Shown here piece by piece: positions 44,524-55,098 of a stretch of DNA of 60,252 nucleotides. The notes beneath the pieces were generated by a model that saw only the letters and a program-made list of their open reading frames with translations, was not told the DNA's origin and did not search any database. The DNA lies in NCBI GenBank assembly GCA_007026445.1, contig VDMD01000132.1:1-60252 (forward strand). The letters are read 5' to 3'. Source of the DNA: Schizophyllum amplum. Lineage: Eukaryota; Basidiomycota; Agaricomycetes; Agaricales; Schizophyllaceae. The position numbers were made by a program, and so were the translations under genes. How positions within the stretch are numbered: position 1 is the first letter of the stretch; every line of letters starts with the position of its first letter.

Positions 44524-47500
44524 ATGACCAAGAAGAGGAGCGGGGGAAAGAAGGCGAAAGCCGAGCAGAAGGAGCCGCGAAGGTATAACCTTCGCAGCTT
44601 CACAAAAACCGAGACGGCCATAGCCACATCGGAAGAAGTGGCGGCGCGTGACGGAACAAACCGGGACGCGTCGCGTCAACGGTCGAAGGACGAACCCCCT
44701 CACCTGAAGAAGGAGAGTGAAGGGTCGCGGGTGAGGTCGGGAGGACGGAGCGATCCGACCTCCACGCTCACGGCTTTGACCGGAGAAGAAACGGCATCCG
44801 CTGGTCGGATGCTGAACGAGACAATGGTCGGCGATAGCCGACCTACCCCATATATCGAGTCCATAACGGGCTCGATGAGCGCGAAATCGCTGAACCCTGC
44901 CGAGCGCGGGGAGCGTCGCAACATGAAGAAGCCGGCTGCCGACTTCGACAGAGCGACGCCGCGTACCAACGCGATAAGGGCACGCAACAGAACGATGAGC
45001 GTACGAGACTTCGTACGCTTGCTGTTCCTTCAATGTCAGGTAGCTGATCAGCTAAATGACATTGAGGACGCAGCCGAACGCATCGCGTCCAGTGACGGGG
45101 AGATCACTGAGGAGCAGATGGTCGATCTGCTCCAGGAGTATGTCGAACCGTCGATGCATTCGACGTTCTGGAGAGCATTGGGAGTAGCTCTCGGGGAGAC
45201 ACCCTCCCGAGAGCCGAGTACTGCGGACAATGAGGACGCCGCAGTACATGCAGCAATGGTGTCGCTGTTCAGAGCACGCCAGCTGGACGAGGACGACTTT
45301 ACGTACCTCCGGCGACTCGAAGCCCAACGGCGTCAAGTCGAGCAACTCTTGCCTATAGGGCAAGCGTCGTCCAGCCAGTTTATCACACCGCGCATGGCCG
45401 CGGTGCAGGAACTGCAGCATCAATCATTTGATGCTAGGGTTATCCTCCAGCGCATACGCGAAGGGGATATCCGAGAATCAGGAGGGACGGGAATTGGAGA
45501 CCAATTCATCCGTTTCGAGCAGGACGACGTGAGCCGTCCTGCCGACATCTCCGCGGATGAGTACACTCATCTGCTCAGGGAGAAGCATCGAAGCGATACT
45601 CCTGTATCGCGGTCGAGCTCAACCCAGACCAAGGTCAAGGACGAGTACGATGGAAGTCGTACTCATGGCCTAAGGCGATCGACGTCGTGGAAATACCCCA
45701 CCGCCGACAAGGACCCTCGGCCGGTGGGTTATAAACGACGACCGCGACGGAAGACGTCGAGGTCACCTTCCTCGTCGCCCACATCCCGGTCGTCATCTTC
45801 TTCTGAGGATGACGGAAAGGATAAGCGCTCTTCGCGCTACCACGGAGCCAACTGGCAAGGACGAGGTCACCGAGACTCTGGACCCCCCGACGACGACAGC
45901 TCGTCGTCGTCTTCATCATCTAGGCCTCCACCACGAAGGAGGCCAGGACGCGAGCCATCAAGACCTCGGGATGACAAGGGCAAGTCATCCCGATCATCGC
46001 ACGGGGATCGAGGAGGACGACGTCCTCCTCCACCGCCACCTCCGGGACCACCGGGAGATGATCCCTCTTCTGAGGAATCATCGTCAGAATCCAGTCGGGA
46101 TGACAGACGCCGACGGCATGGTCGAGGCAGACGCTCCGCGTCTACTTCGTCGAGTGAGGATGATCGTCGCCACCGGCACAGGCGTCGACACCGCGGTCGA
46201 CGCCCTGATTCCGCACCTCCAACGCGGAATCGACAAGGGACGGCAGACGTAGAGGACAGACCTCTACGTTTCGACGATCGACAAGAGTACGAATACATTC
46301 GTTCTCGCCACGGACGGTACTCAAGGTACATCCGTGACCAGCTCGGCCAAGAGCTGGTATTCCCGCAAGGGGTGAAACCGGGCAACTTTAAGTTGCCCGT
46401 ACCTCCCACGTACAAAGGTACTAGCGACCTTGAGGAGTTTGAGGCATGGCTTCACAGCCTGGTACGGCTGCTACGATTCACCATGATGGGTGGTCGTGGA
46501 AAGGAGAATGAGCGGGTGCTCATTACTGGCATGTACTTGTCGGGCATAGCAGAGGAGTTCTACTATGACAATGTCGAGGACGTGGATCGACGAGTGCGAC
46601 GGTGGACCTTCGAAGGGCTGGTCCACGCGATCTTCGATCGCTTTATCCACGACACGACGCTGCAAGAAGCAACGAGCGGGTTCTGGACCGCCTCGTACGA
46701 CAGCAAGTCTGGCGTGCAGGGATGGTACAACGAGTTGTTGCGCCTAGCGCGGCGTATGGTCGAGGCACCCGATGACTACACTCATCGGATGCGATTCATC
46801 AGTGGTCTCCCACAGGATATCATGACCCGCGTGCTGGAAGAGGGATACTCAGCGGAGCGTAGTACGCTCCGCCGCATACTTAAGTCGGCACTTAAGCATG
46901 AAGCTGCGTTACGCGTACGGCGAGCGTACCGCGAAGAGCTATCGCATGTGTTCCCTTCGGGCACTCGAAAGAGCCATGGCGATGACAAAGAGAAGTCATC
47001 GCACATTCGCGCAGAGAACCGCTCCCCGAACCGTAGGGAGCGAAGATCCGAGCAAAGACGGGTGGTGCGCGTAGAGCGGCGCCACAGGAGCAAGGATAGG
47101 GCCGAGAGACGAGAGAGAGATCGTCGCGAGCATCGCGAGACGCCGCGAACGGGAGCGGATAACGCACGTCCCGCGGCGCCAGCGGCAGGCGGCAATAGTC
47201 GCCCGGCCAAGAAGGCAGGAACCAAGAGCGGGAACTGCTACAGTTGTGGACGAGCGGGCCATTTCGCCAATGACCCCGCCTGTCCCAATTATAAGCCGCG
47301 CATGTTCGCGCAGAACGACATGGCGGCTAGCGACAGCGAACGCCGGGATGCCAGCCGGCTTGCGGCGGTGGCTGAGGTCCCCGAGCCCCCGCCAGACGAC
47401 ATGGAGTCGTCCGAGGGAGAGGTCGTCGAGTACTACGAGTACTCTGAGGACGAGACAGACGATGAGCACGAGCGCATGGACTCTATGCGCTCGGGTGACC

Positions 47501-48021
47501 GTATGGGGGCTATATTTCCCCCATCGAGAGAGCCCCACCGAGGGGGAACTCTGCGGAAATCGACGCGTGTGGGCCATCGTCCGGAGCGAACGATGGCCGA
47601 AAAGAACTGCCTCACCGCGTTGATTCGCATCAACGGCACGGAGGCGTTCTCGATGTTCGACTCGGGGAGCACCTTGACGGGCATCACACCGGACTTCGCC
47701 CGGGTGAGCCAGATCAAGGTATTCGAGCTCGACAACCCCGTCACGCTGCAACTCGGGACGGTGGGATCACGATCCCGTATATCGTACGGATCGAACGTAC
47801 GAGTCGATATAGCGGGGCGGTCGCGCGACACATATGTTGACATAGTCAACATAGACCGTTTCGATGCGATAATTGGCGCGCCCTTCATGCGTGACCATCA
47901 CATCAAGCTCGATTTTGCGAGCAACACCATACGCATGGACGGACAGGCCATTAATGCCCTGTCCGAAGGGGAGGAGACCGCCGCGATAATGCGACGGTCC
48001 GCAATGCGCAAGAAAGAGTGA
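44524..48021 (+). CDS. Gag-protease polyprotein of the retrotransposon
   Basis: This 1165-codon frame starts MTKKRSGGKK and is basic and disordered for much of its first 600 residues, with Ser/Asp/Arg-rich blocks. The retrotransposon Gag helical domain spans about residues 620-796 (FKLPVPPTYKGTSDLEEF through ILKSALKHEAAL). A zinc knuckle follows at 905-920 (CYSCGRAGH then C) with spacing CX2CX4HX6C, two residues longer than usual before the last Cys. The aspartic protease active site is DSG at about residue 1046, followed by the flap region and IIGAPFMRDH. The frame ends at TGA 48019-48021 but continues open in the same frame as pol. No frameshift is present. Confidence 0.93.
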   Translation: MTKKRSGGKKAKAEQKEPRRYNLRSFTKTETAIATSEEVAARDGTNRDASRQRSKDEPPHLKKESEGSRVRSGGRSDPTSTLTALTGEETASAGRMLNETMVGDSRPTPYIESITGSMSAKSLNPAERGERRNMKKPAADFDRATPRTNAIRARNRTMSVRDFVRLLFLQCQVADQLNDIEDAAERIASSDGEITEEQMVDLLQEYVEPSMHSTFWRALGVALGETPSREPSTADNEDAAVHAAMVSLFRARQLDEDDFTYLRRLEAQRRQVEQLLPIGQASSSQFITPRMAAVQELQHQSFDARVILQRIREGDIRESGGTGIGDQFIRFEQDDVSRPADISADEYTHLLREKHRSDTPVSRSSSTQTKVKDEYDGSRTHGLRRSTSWKYPTADKDPRPVGYKRRPRRKTSRSPSSSPTSRSSSSSEDDGKDKRSSRYHGANWQGRGHRDSGPPDDDSSSSSSSSRPPPRRRPGREPSRPRDDKGKSSRSSHGDRGGRRPPPPPPPGPPGDDPSSEESSSESSRDDRRRRHGRGRRSASTSSSEDDRRHRHRRRHRGRRPDSAPPTRNRQGTADVEDRPLRFDDRQEYEYIRSRHGRYSRYIRDQLGQELVFPQGVKPGNFKLPVPPTYKGTSDLEEFEAWLHSLVRLLRFTMMGGRGKENERVLITGMYLSGIAEEFYYDNVEDVDRRVRRWTFEGLVHAIFDRFIHDTTLQEATSGFWTASYDSKSGVQGWYNELLRLARRMVEAPDDYTHRMRFISGLPQDIMTRVLEEGYSAERSTLRRILKSALKHEAALRVRRAYREELSHVFPSGTRKSHGDDKEKSSHIRAENRSPNRRERRSEQRRVVRVERRHRSKDRAERRERDRREHRETPRTGADNARPAAPAAGGNSRPAKKAGTKSGNCYSCGRAGHFANDPACPNYKPRMFAQNDMAASDSERRDASRLAAVAEVPEPPPDDMESSEGEVVEYYEYSEDETDDEHERMDSMRSGDRMGAIFPPSREPHRGGTLRKSTRVGHRPERTMAEKNCLTALIRINGTEAFSMFDSGSTLTGITPDFARVSQIKVFELDNPVTLQLGTVGSRSRISYGSNVRVDIAGRSRDTYVDIVNIDRFDAIIGAPFMRDHHIKLDFASNTIRMDGQAINALSEGEETAAIMRRSAMRKKE

Positions 48022-48036
48022 CTACAAGAGAGTCAC
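48018..48036 (+). promoter_or_regulatory. Candidate stop-codon read-through site (UGA CUA) in a hairpin
   Basis: The Gag-protease stop is TGA followed by CTA, the best-known context for high UGA read-through in eukaryotes. GTGACT (48018-48023) and AGTCAC (48031-48036) can pair around a 7-base loop, placing the stop within the stem. Pol continues in the same frame directly after, so read-through alone would make Gag-Pol. Confidence 0.75.
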
Positions 48037-51000
48037 GAGAACGACCCAAGGGTGGAGGTGGTCGATGAGGAAATCGTCGACCACATCAACCCAGCCCCAG
48101 AATTGAACGAAGGGGAAACAGTATGCATGTCGAATGAAGAATTCGACAAGCATATGGACGGGTTGAGGGCCATACGAGTCGAAGGGATCGCCGAAAAGCG
48201 ACCCCCCACCGTGGAAATTGTCGATGAAGAGGTCATCGACAACGTGAATCCCGCAGTCGAGTTAAACGACAGCGAGTCGGTATGCATGTCGAATGAAGAA
48301 TTCGACAAATACCTTAAGGAAATAAAAGAAGAAAAAACATATCGTCGCAAGGATGGCGGGGGACAAGAGTCCACCGCCAAGGAGCCACCGCAGGGAAGCG
48401 ATGACTGGCTGTGGAAGGAACGGCCAGTCCGAGAAAACGCGCCACAGCCCCCATGCAAATGGGAGCACATGATGCATGAGCGTATCGACGACGCTCGATA
48501 CGAGAGGATCCGCGTACTATTCGAAGAACCGTACGCATCGCGAGGACAGTTCGAGGACACGCCGGAGCGACATAATGTCGATCCGGAGGAGGGGCTACAA
48601 ACCGTCATTGACTATGCGTCAATGATGCGAATTGGAGAGCATGAGGAAATCAAAGATGTCCCCATGGAGGTTCCTGTCAGGGACCCAGAGAGTCGCCGAA
48701 GCAAAGGAGAAGACGAGGCGCGTTACGCGTCGTTCACAGAGGACGACATTCCTCGCTTACGACAGAGGTGGTTGGACAATGAGAGCGATCTCCTGTCCGG
48801 AGTTCCAGAAAAACTTCCCCCGATGAGGGAGGTTAATCATAAAATTCCGCTGATTGATGAGCAGCGGAACTACCGATACCACATGCCACGATGCGCGGAG
48901 GTGCTCAAGGAGCAACTCCTCGCTAAGATCGGGCGGTACGAGAGAGCCGGATGGTGGGAGCAGGTCAGCACTGAGCAGGCCGCTCCCATGTTATGCATTC
49001 CGAAGAAGGACGGTACGCTCCGTACCGTCATTGACTGTCGGAAGCGGAACGACAACACGGTGAAGGATGTAACTCCTTTACCGGACCAAGATCAGATTCG
49101 AATGGACGTCGCGCGCGCGCCGTACCGGTCGAAAATCGATCTGTCAGACGCGTACGAGCAGGTGCGCATTGTACCAGAGGACGTAGGGAAGTCCTCATTC
49201 GCCACAATATACGGATCGTATATGAGCAAAGTGATGCAGCAAGGGGACTGCAACGCGCCATCAACCTTTCAAAGGTTGATGACACATATCTTCCGAGACT
49301 GTATCGGAAGATTCGTCCATATATATCTGGATGATATATTCGTGTTCAGCGATTCCATCGAGGAACACGAAGGCCATTTAGCCATCATATTCTCCCGCCT
49401 CCGCGAGGCGGAATTATATATGAAGGCGGCCAAGGTTGACCTATACGCCGAGGTCGTAGACTGCCTCGGCCATAAAATTGATCACGCCGGCCTCCACGCC
49501 GACGGAGATAAAATGGCAAAAATACGCGGGTGGCGAACCCCCCGCGACTACGGAGACATACAACGATTCCTAGGAATCGTTCAATACCTCGCGCAGTTCC
49601 TGCCGGAACTGGCGGCGTATGCTGGCCCGCTAAGCGCCATAACGAAAGGGGGGCAACCCTTTTTCTGGCGAGCAATACATGAGCGATGTTTCGAGCGGAT
49701 CAAACATCTATGCTCGAAGACGCCGATCCTCAAGCCCATCGACGCGCGCAAGGACGAACCCATATGGGTCATCTGCGATGCGTCCATGGCCGGAGTCGGG
49801 GCGATGTACGGCCAGGGCGAGAGCTGGAAGACTTGTCGTCCAGCTGGATTCATGTCGCGGAAATTCACCGCGACTCAACGTAATTACCGAACATTCGAGC
49901 AGGAGACGCTGGCAATACTCGAAGCTCTCCTGAAGTGGGAGGACAAATTGATCGGACGACGTATACACATCGTCACGGATCATCGAGCCCTTGAGTTCTT
50001 CCAAACTCAAGGGCGACTATCAGCCCGACAGACGCGATGGATGGAATATCTATCGCGTTTCGACTTTGACATCACGTATGTCAAAGGATTGGAGAACAAG
50101 GTAGCGGACGCTCTGTCCCGCTATCATCTGAATGATACATGGGAGGATATAACTCCTCCCTACGATTACGCGAATGCCGACGTGAGGCTCGATCCTGAGG
50201 GGGAGGATCTTCCCCTCGGCCGTAAGGAGGAGTTGGACGAAGTGAACATGGCCTATGTTCACGCGATGAATGAGCGCGTAGAGGACCGCGACTTGGAGGC
50301 AGAAGAACTGGCACGAGAGGCAGAGCCCGTCCGAGAGGACGAGCTGCACCACGTAGATCCGGCGCAGAACCCGACGGTCGAGGAGATTCTGGCCAGTGGA
50401 CCGGATCTCCGGAAGCGGGTGGCTCAAGAATTCTCTGAATTCTTTCGCACCATTCAAGCCAGCTACAAAGAGGACCCGCTTTGTAGTAAGATCCTCGCCG
50501 CGCCACGAAAATATCACAATTTTCGCGTGTACGAAGATGTCGTATGGACCAGGAATGAGCACAACGACTGGGTCGTTGTGGTACCAAAGGGTCGCTTTGT
50601 CGACAACACGTTGCGCGGGCTTGTCATAGAACAAGCCCATGCAGTGGTGGGTCACTATAACGCGACACGAACCGGCGAATATATTCGCCGATGGTACTGG
50701 TGGCCGAAGATTTATTCGGACGTGGAGAAGTTCTGCAAATCTTGTGAGATTTGCCAAACCGCCAAAGGGGCCTACGCGAGTGGGGCTAAAGGCGAGCTAC
50801 ACAGCTTGCCAATACCCATCAAGCCGTGGGACTCCATTGGAATGGACTTTATTGGTCCATTCCCCGAGAGTCAAGGGTTCAATTATCTATGGGTGATAAT
50901 TGACAGGATGACATCAATGGTCCACCTGATACCGGTGGAACACGACCACGACAGCCGTTGAGCTATCGTGGATTTACTTCCGGGAGATCGTTCGCCTACA

Positions 51001-52151
51001 CGGTCTCCCTTCGTCGATTGTCAGCGACAGGGACTCTAAGTTCACGTCGCTATGGTGGACGGAGCTCCACCGCCTACTCGGGGCGAAGCTCCTGATGTCA
51101 ACCGCTTTCCACCCTCAAACGGATGGCCAGACGGAGCGGGCAAACCGCTCCATCGCTCAGATTCTTAGGTCGTCGTACGACCCAATCAACGCGATTGGGT
51201 GCAACGACTTCCGTTGGTGGAGTTCGCAATAAACTCCAGCATCAGCAGCGCGACCGGGTTCGCGCCGTTCGAACTCAACTACGGCTACATGCCGTCGATG
51301 ATCCAAGAAATCCGTGAATCCACGGACAAGCCGCCCAAGGGGCTGCGGGACTTTGCTATGCAAGCCCTGCAGAACGTAGCGGACGCCCACGACTGCTTAA
51401 TCGAGGCGCGGGTATTCCAAAAACATCACGCCGATAATCATCGACGTGAGGATCCAAAAATAGGGGAGGGAGACTTTGTCTACCTATCCACCAAGAATTT
51501 AAACTTACCCAAGGGACGAGCCACTAAGCTCCTCCCTCGATTTGTCGGACCTTATAAGGTCCTGACGGCCCAGCCCGAATCATCAACATACGAGCTGGAC
51601 CTACCAGATGCGCTCCGGCAGCGGCGGATTCATCCGCGCTTCCACGTCAGCTTGTTGCGACCTCATGTCGCAAACGACGATGTATTGTTCCCCCAGTCGT
51701 GCGTTTGTGCAACACTACGACTTCGGCGCCCCCAACAACGCCGAGTTCCTCGTGAACAGGATCACGGGACACAAAATGGGTCGGTGAAGAGATATTCTTC
51801 ACCGTCGAATGGGAGCTCGGCGACGTGACGGACGAGCCGTTAACGAACGTTAACGAACTCACGGCGCTGGATGATTACTTGACGCTACAAGGCGTTAAGG
51901 AATGGTCGGAGTTGCCGGGGAAGCGGCCGGGCGCAGCGTCGTGCGCCCGCGCGCACGCGCGGCATGGTGCGCACAAGTTGAACATAAATCACGTGCACGC
52001 ACGTGAGATCACGCTGGGCCACCCGCGTGACTCAGACTGTAAAGTCTCGGCAAGTGCCGACACCGTCACAGTGTCGGTCACAACGCGGAAGGAACTTTTC
52101 CAAGTTCCTCCGGACTACCACTCTGATGGACACGAACAGCACTCACCATAA
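48022..52151 (+). CDS. Pol: reverse transcriptase, RNase H, integrase, chromodomain-like end
   Basis: The frame is continuous with Gag-protease beyond the UGA; no ATG is needed. Reverse transcriptase includes VIDCRKRND, KIDLSDAYEQ and the catalytic YLDD (49324-49335). RNase H has CDAS (Asp at 49777), QETLAILEALLKW, TDHRALEFF and VADALSRY. Integrase starts with the zinc-binding HAVVGHYN and CKSCEIC, then catalytic Asp in MDFIGPF (50845), Asp in SDRDSKF (about 51030) and Glu in DGQTERAN (51134). LLPRFVGPYKV and HPRFHVSLLRPH precede a chromodomain-like region (NAEFLVNRITG, FFTVEWELGDVTDEP) ending at 52151. Frame changes occur near 50950, 51180, 51695 and 51775. The first 2.9 kb is clean. The end overlaps the ORF3 start by 26 bases. 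Confidence 0.92.
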
Positions 52152-54529
52152 CGCTGCGACGACTGTACAGTCGTCGCAGCAGGGGGAGGGCCCCATCCAT
52201 CATGTACATCATATGCAAGTGGATGTCGACATCCGCGAGCGAAAATTCGAGGCGAATACTTTCGTCGGCGCGCTGATATGCGGGTGCTCGATCTGCACCG
52301 CATACATGCAGCATGTCTTCAGCGCTGTGACGGGCTAACAACGCGTCCCTCATGGAGGCCAGGCAGCGGCTCTGGGGCACCGGGCCGGCGGCGGCGCCAC
52401 AAGTGGCGACGCCGCCGCAAGGAACGGACGATAGGATGCGCGAGCGGATGGAGAGACTCGCGCATGAGAGGGACGACGCACGCAAGCGGATGGAGAGGCT
52501 TGCGCGTGAGAGGACGAGGCCCGCGACGACGTAGAGGTCGTACGAGGCGAGTTGCAGCACGCCAACGACAAGTTGTCGATGGCATACTGTGAGCTGGACC
52601 AATGGCGCCGTGCGCGAACAGCTGCACACGGATCGTGTGCCGTCGCGCTATTCCACGATGTCGGACCAGCTCGTGGATACGAACACGGCCCCGCGTCTGT
52701 GGATTGAGTTCTCCGAGGAGGACATCCTCCGCGGACAAGAGCGCGAGGACGCTATGCGCCGCATCATCGGACGCGCCAAGCGGTCGTCTGGGAAGGGAGT
52801 GGACCGGCGGTCCACTGCCGAGAGAGGGGGGCGCAAGCGCGAGCATGAGCACGGCCCAGCCGTTACCCAAGCGCCGGTATGCCATTCACCATCGGCCCCG
52901 TCGTGACGATGGCTACATGGACGACTACTCGGACCGCGCGACGTCGAGCGACGAGGACGACGGCAGTTCCGTCGGCCAGAAGCGGAAGGCGACGAGGACC
53001 AGCGGAGGTCAGAGGAGCCGCGGGTGGGAACAAGGCGCTGGCGGGTCAGCCAGCGCACCGCCAACACCGCAGGCCCTACCGCCGCAGGCTTCGCAGCCGC
53101 AGGCGTTCCTACCGCAGCAACAGGGTCTGACCCTTGCAGCGGGAGGAAACATGCGTGCCGCGGAACGTTCTTCCGCGGCGGGCGAGGGCTACCGCGGCAG
53201 GGGGCGGGCGGGCGCCCGGGGCGGACGAAACCGCCGCCCCCCATATCACTCGATGAGGTGCTACAGGGCCGCGATCCAACCGAGATCGAGGACCCCGAGA
53301 TGAAGCGGCTGGTGCAGACGTTCTTGGACATCTGCGAGGTCGATCCCGAGAACATCACATCCGACGACTTGCGTCGTCGCGTGTTGTACACGAACGAGGT
53401 CAAGGTCGCCCAGGCGTGCGACAAGTTCTTGCGCACGCGGCCGCAACGCTTCCTCCTCGGGCAGAGCCAGATGCCCAAGTGGCCTGGCCATACGAAGGGG
53501 CAGCAGAGCCAGCCAGGGAAAGCGATCTGGCCTGGGGCCGATGCTGTCGTACTACGCGGCGAATCACATCACCGCGCCGCGGGGCATACGCTCCGTAGAG
53601 TACACGAAGGAGATCGTCCTGATCTCCATTCCTCATGTACGGGGCTACCGACTAGTGTCGTTGGCCCATCCCGACGCTGTTCACGTTTGCGGAAGCCGCT
53701 AGCTTCCGCGACTTGTTCGTGATGTTCATCATCGAGGTGATGTGCGTGCCGCTCGACACGGGTCGGGTCGGGTATGAGGCCTGGATCGAGGCCCTGCAGA
53801 CGCCGACCACCACCGTGCGTACGGCTACGCCGTACGACCCGTTCGCAATGGGACCGTTGACGTCCTCAACGCTCGTCGCGTACCTGACCAGCATCGGGGT
53901 CAGCACGATCGAGTTGGGCGACGCCTTGCCGTACTGTATCGAGTACGTGTACAAGCGCGCGTCGTCCATGACGTCCCCCGATGGTGTCGCGGCTATGCGG
54001 CGTGCATACGTGGCCGCCCTGCAGTTTCGTGGACTGAACGCGTGGCCTGTCGGGCTACCAGGACCACGCTACTGGACGTCGTTCAGTGGTGATGTCCATA
54101 ACGGCGTACGCTACGCCGACCCGGTCATGCCTGGCGACACCCAGCGCCTCGTACTGCGGCCTACAGCGTTGCAGGGCGACATCGTCGACCCCCTCGCCAT
54201 TTGTTCTACAACCCGCGTACGGCGCTGGAGGCCGAGCAGTTTGGCCCTGCATTCCGATACAGGTCGCGTCATGGCCAGACCCATCACTCCGCGCGCCCGC
54301 CGCCGCCGCCTCCGCCATCAGCGCCATCGCCGCCACGACCAGCGCCATCCCCGCCACCGGTTCGACCCCGGCCGCGGACCCTTCCGCGAGTGCCTCGACG
54401 GCAGTCGACGTATCGTCGACTGCCCACGACGTGGTGATGACCGAGACAAACAACCGGGGACGGCGGTCAGACAAACCGCCGGGCCGGCCGCTGTGTGGAC
54501 AGAGAGCGGGGCCGCAGAAGCCGTCGTAG
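52126..54529 (+). CDS. ORF3 of the retrotransposon, unrecognised product
   Basis: This lies where an envelope gene would be in retroviruses but shows no signal peptide or membrane anchor. It starts MDTNSTHHNAATT at 52126. The first 70 codons include a Cys-rich GALICGCSICTAYM. A heptad-like coiled coil follows (RMRERMERLAHERDDARKR, about 52436-52600). Next are acidic and basic linkers, a Pro/Gln-rich part (PQALPPQASQPQAF) and an Arg/Gly patch. A helical domain follows (EMKRLVQTFLDICEV, LYTNEVKVAQACDKFLRTR, about 53295-53440), then a folded-looking block (FRDLFVMFIIEVMCVPLDTG, YDPFAMGPLTSSTLVAYL, about 53700-54190), and an Ala/Pro-rich end. Frame changes near 52330, 52525, 52610, 53200, 53540, 53660 and 54200 are needed. 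No homologous family is recognised. An RNA-binding or structural role is only a guess. Confidence 0.5.
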
Positions 54530-54889
54530 GCGCGCGGACGAGATCGTCCGCGACGCGCCTCGACGCAACAGCACCGGCGGCGTTGTCGTCTCCGGTGGGC
54601 TGACTGTGGTCGTTCGTCGGGGGTCGCCGTATCACGAGACCGGATGGCTCTGATCTGCGGGTCGCCCTGGTATTCGAACTTGCTCCAGACGAGACGTTAC
54701 GCGCAATGTGTAACCCTCGTCTGTTTTTATTTTATCTGTCATTCTCGGCGCCGGTGTATCTATCTGATGCACCGGCTCATCTTGTACTCACTCGCGCGCC
54801 GGGGCATCATCGCGATGCACCGGCCTATCTTGGACTATTCCGCGTCAACGGACGCGCCTTTCTTGAAGGATGGAGACGTGTGCCACGTC
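54530..54889 (+). other. Retrotransposon 3' untranslated region
   Basis: No frame of note is seen. GATGCACCGGC followed by an ATCTTG block occurs twice (about 54764-54786 and 54814-54834). Confidence 0.5.
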
Positions 54890-54901
54890 TCAGGGGGAGG
54901 G
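54890..54901 (+). promoter_or_regulatory. Polypurine tract before the 3' LTR
   Basis: CAGGGGGAGGG immediately precedes the 3' LTR start TGTAAG at 54902, the expected position of the plus-strand primer for reverse transcription. Confidence 0.85.
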
Positions 54902-55098
54902 TGTAAGGGGGAGCGCCCCAAAAGGACTTAACTATTATTTATTATATTTTGTATAACGTGTGCGAAGCTGTCCCGATTGGGACAGCTTCCTTCTTGTCAC
55001 ACACCATCACGTATACGTACTGAATTGCATCTTGCGGTTCTGTTTATACGTGTGTGATCTAAGGAGATAGAGCTCTACGAGGCCTTGCCTCGTTACCA
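54902..55098 (+). repeat. 3' LTR
   Basis: This copy is nearly identical to the 5' LTR. It differs by CTCTACGAGG for CTATACGAGG and by one extra C at its end (CGTTACCA). It is followed by the second copy of CAATG at 55099-55103. Confidence 0.95.

Larger units (their letters stand above)
44198..55098 (+). mobile_element. Ty3/gypsy LTR retrotransposon with chromodomain and third ORF
   Basis: The element is bounded by near-identical LTRs (44198-44393 and 54902-55098) and flanked by the 5-base direct repeat CAATG (44193-44197 and 55099-55103). Order of domains is Gag, zinc knuckle, aspartic protease, UGA stop, reverse transcriptase, RNase H, integrase, chromodomain-like C terminus, then an extra ORF. 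Integrase after RNase H places it in Ty3/gypsy, and the chromodomain-like end suggests the chromovirus branch. The LTRs differ at only about two positions, so insertion is recent. It interrupts the right arm of inverted repeat 1. After the left LTR the sequence is CCTTTTTAAACAC, which is not a usual tRNA primer site (these begin TGG). Confidence 0.95.

Noticed and set aside
46996..47751. Antisense open frame inside gag-protease
   Set aside because: It is a shadow of the GC-biased sense frame, which carries the zinc knuckle and protease motifs.
48052..48060. Independent start of pol at a GTG after the gag stop
   Set aside because: The pol frame is open right back to the UGA and in phase with gag, and no ATG exists near, so read-through explains expression better than re-initiation at GTG.
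52126..54529. ORF3 as an envelope gene
   Set aside because: No signal peptide, cleavage site, fusion peptide or membrane anchor is visible. The features are coiled-coil and low-complexity.
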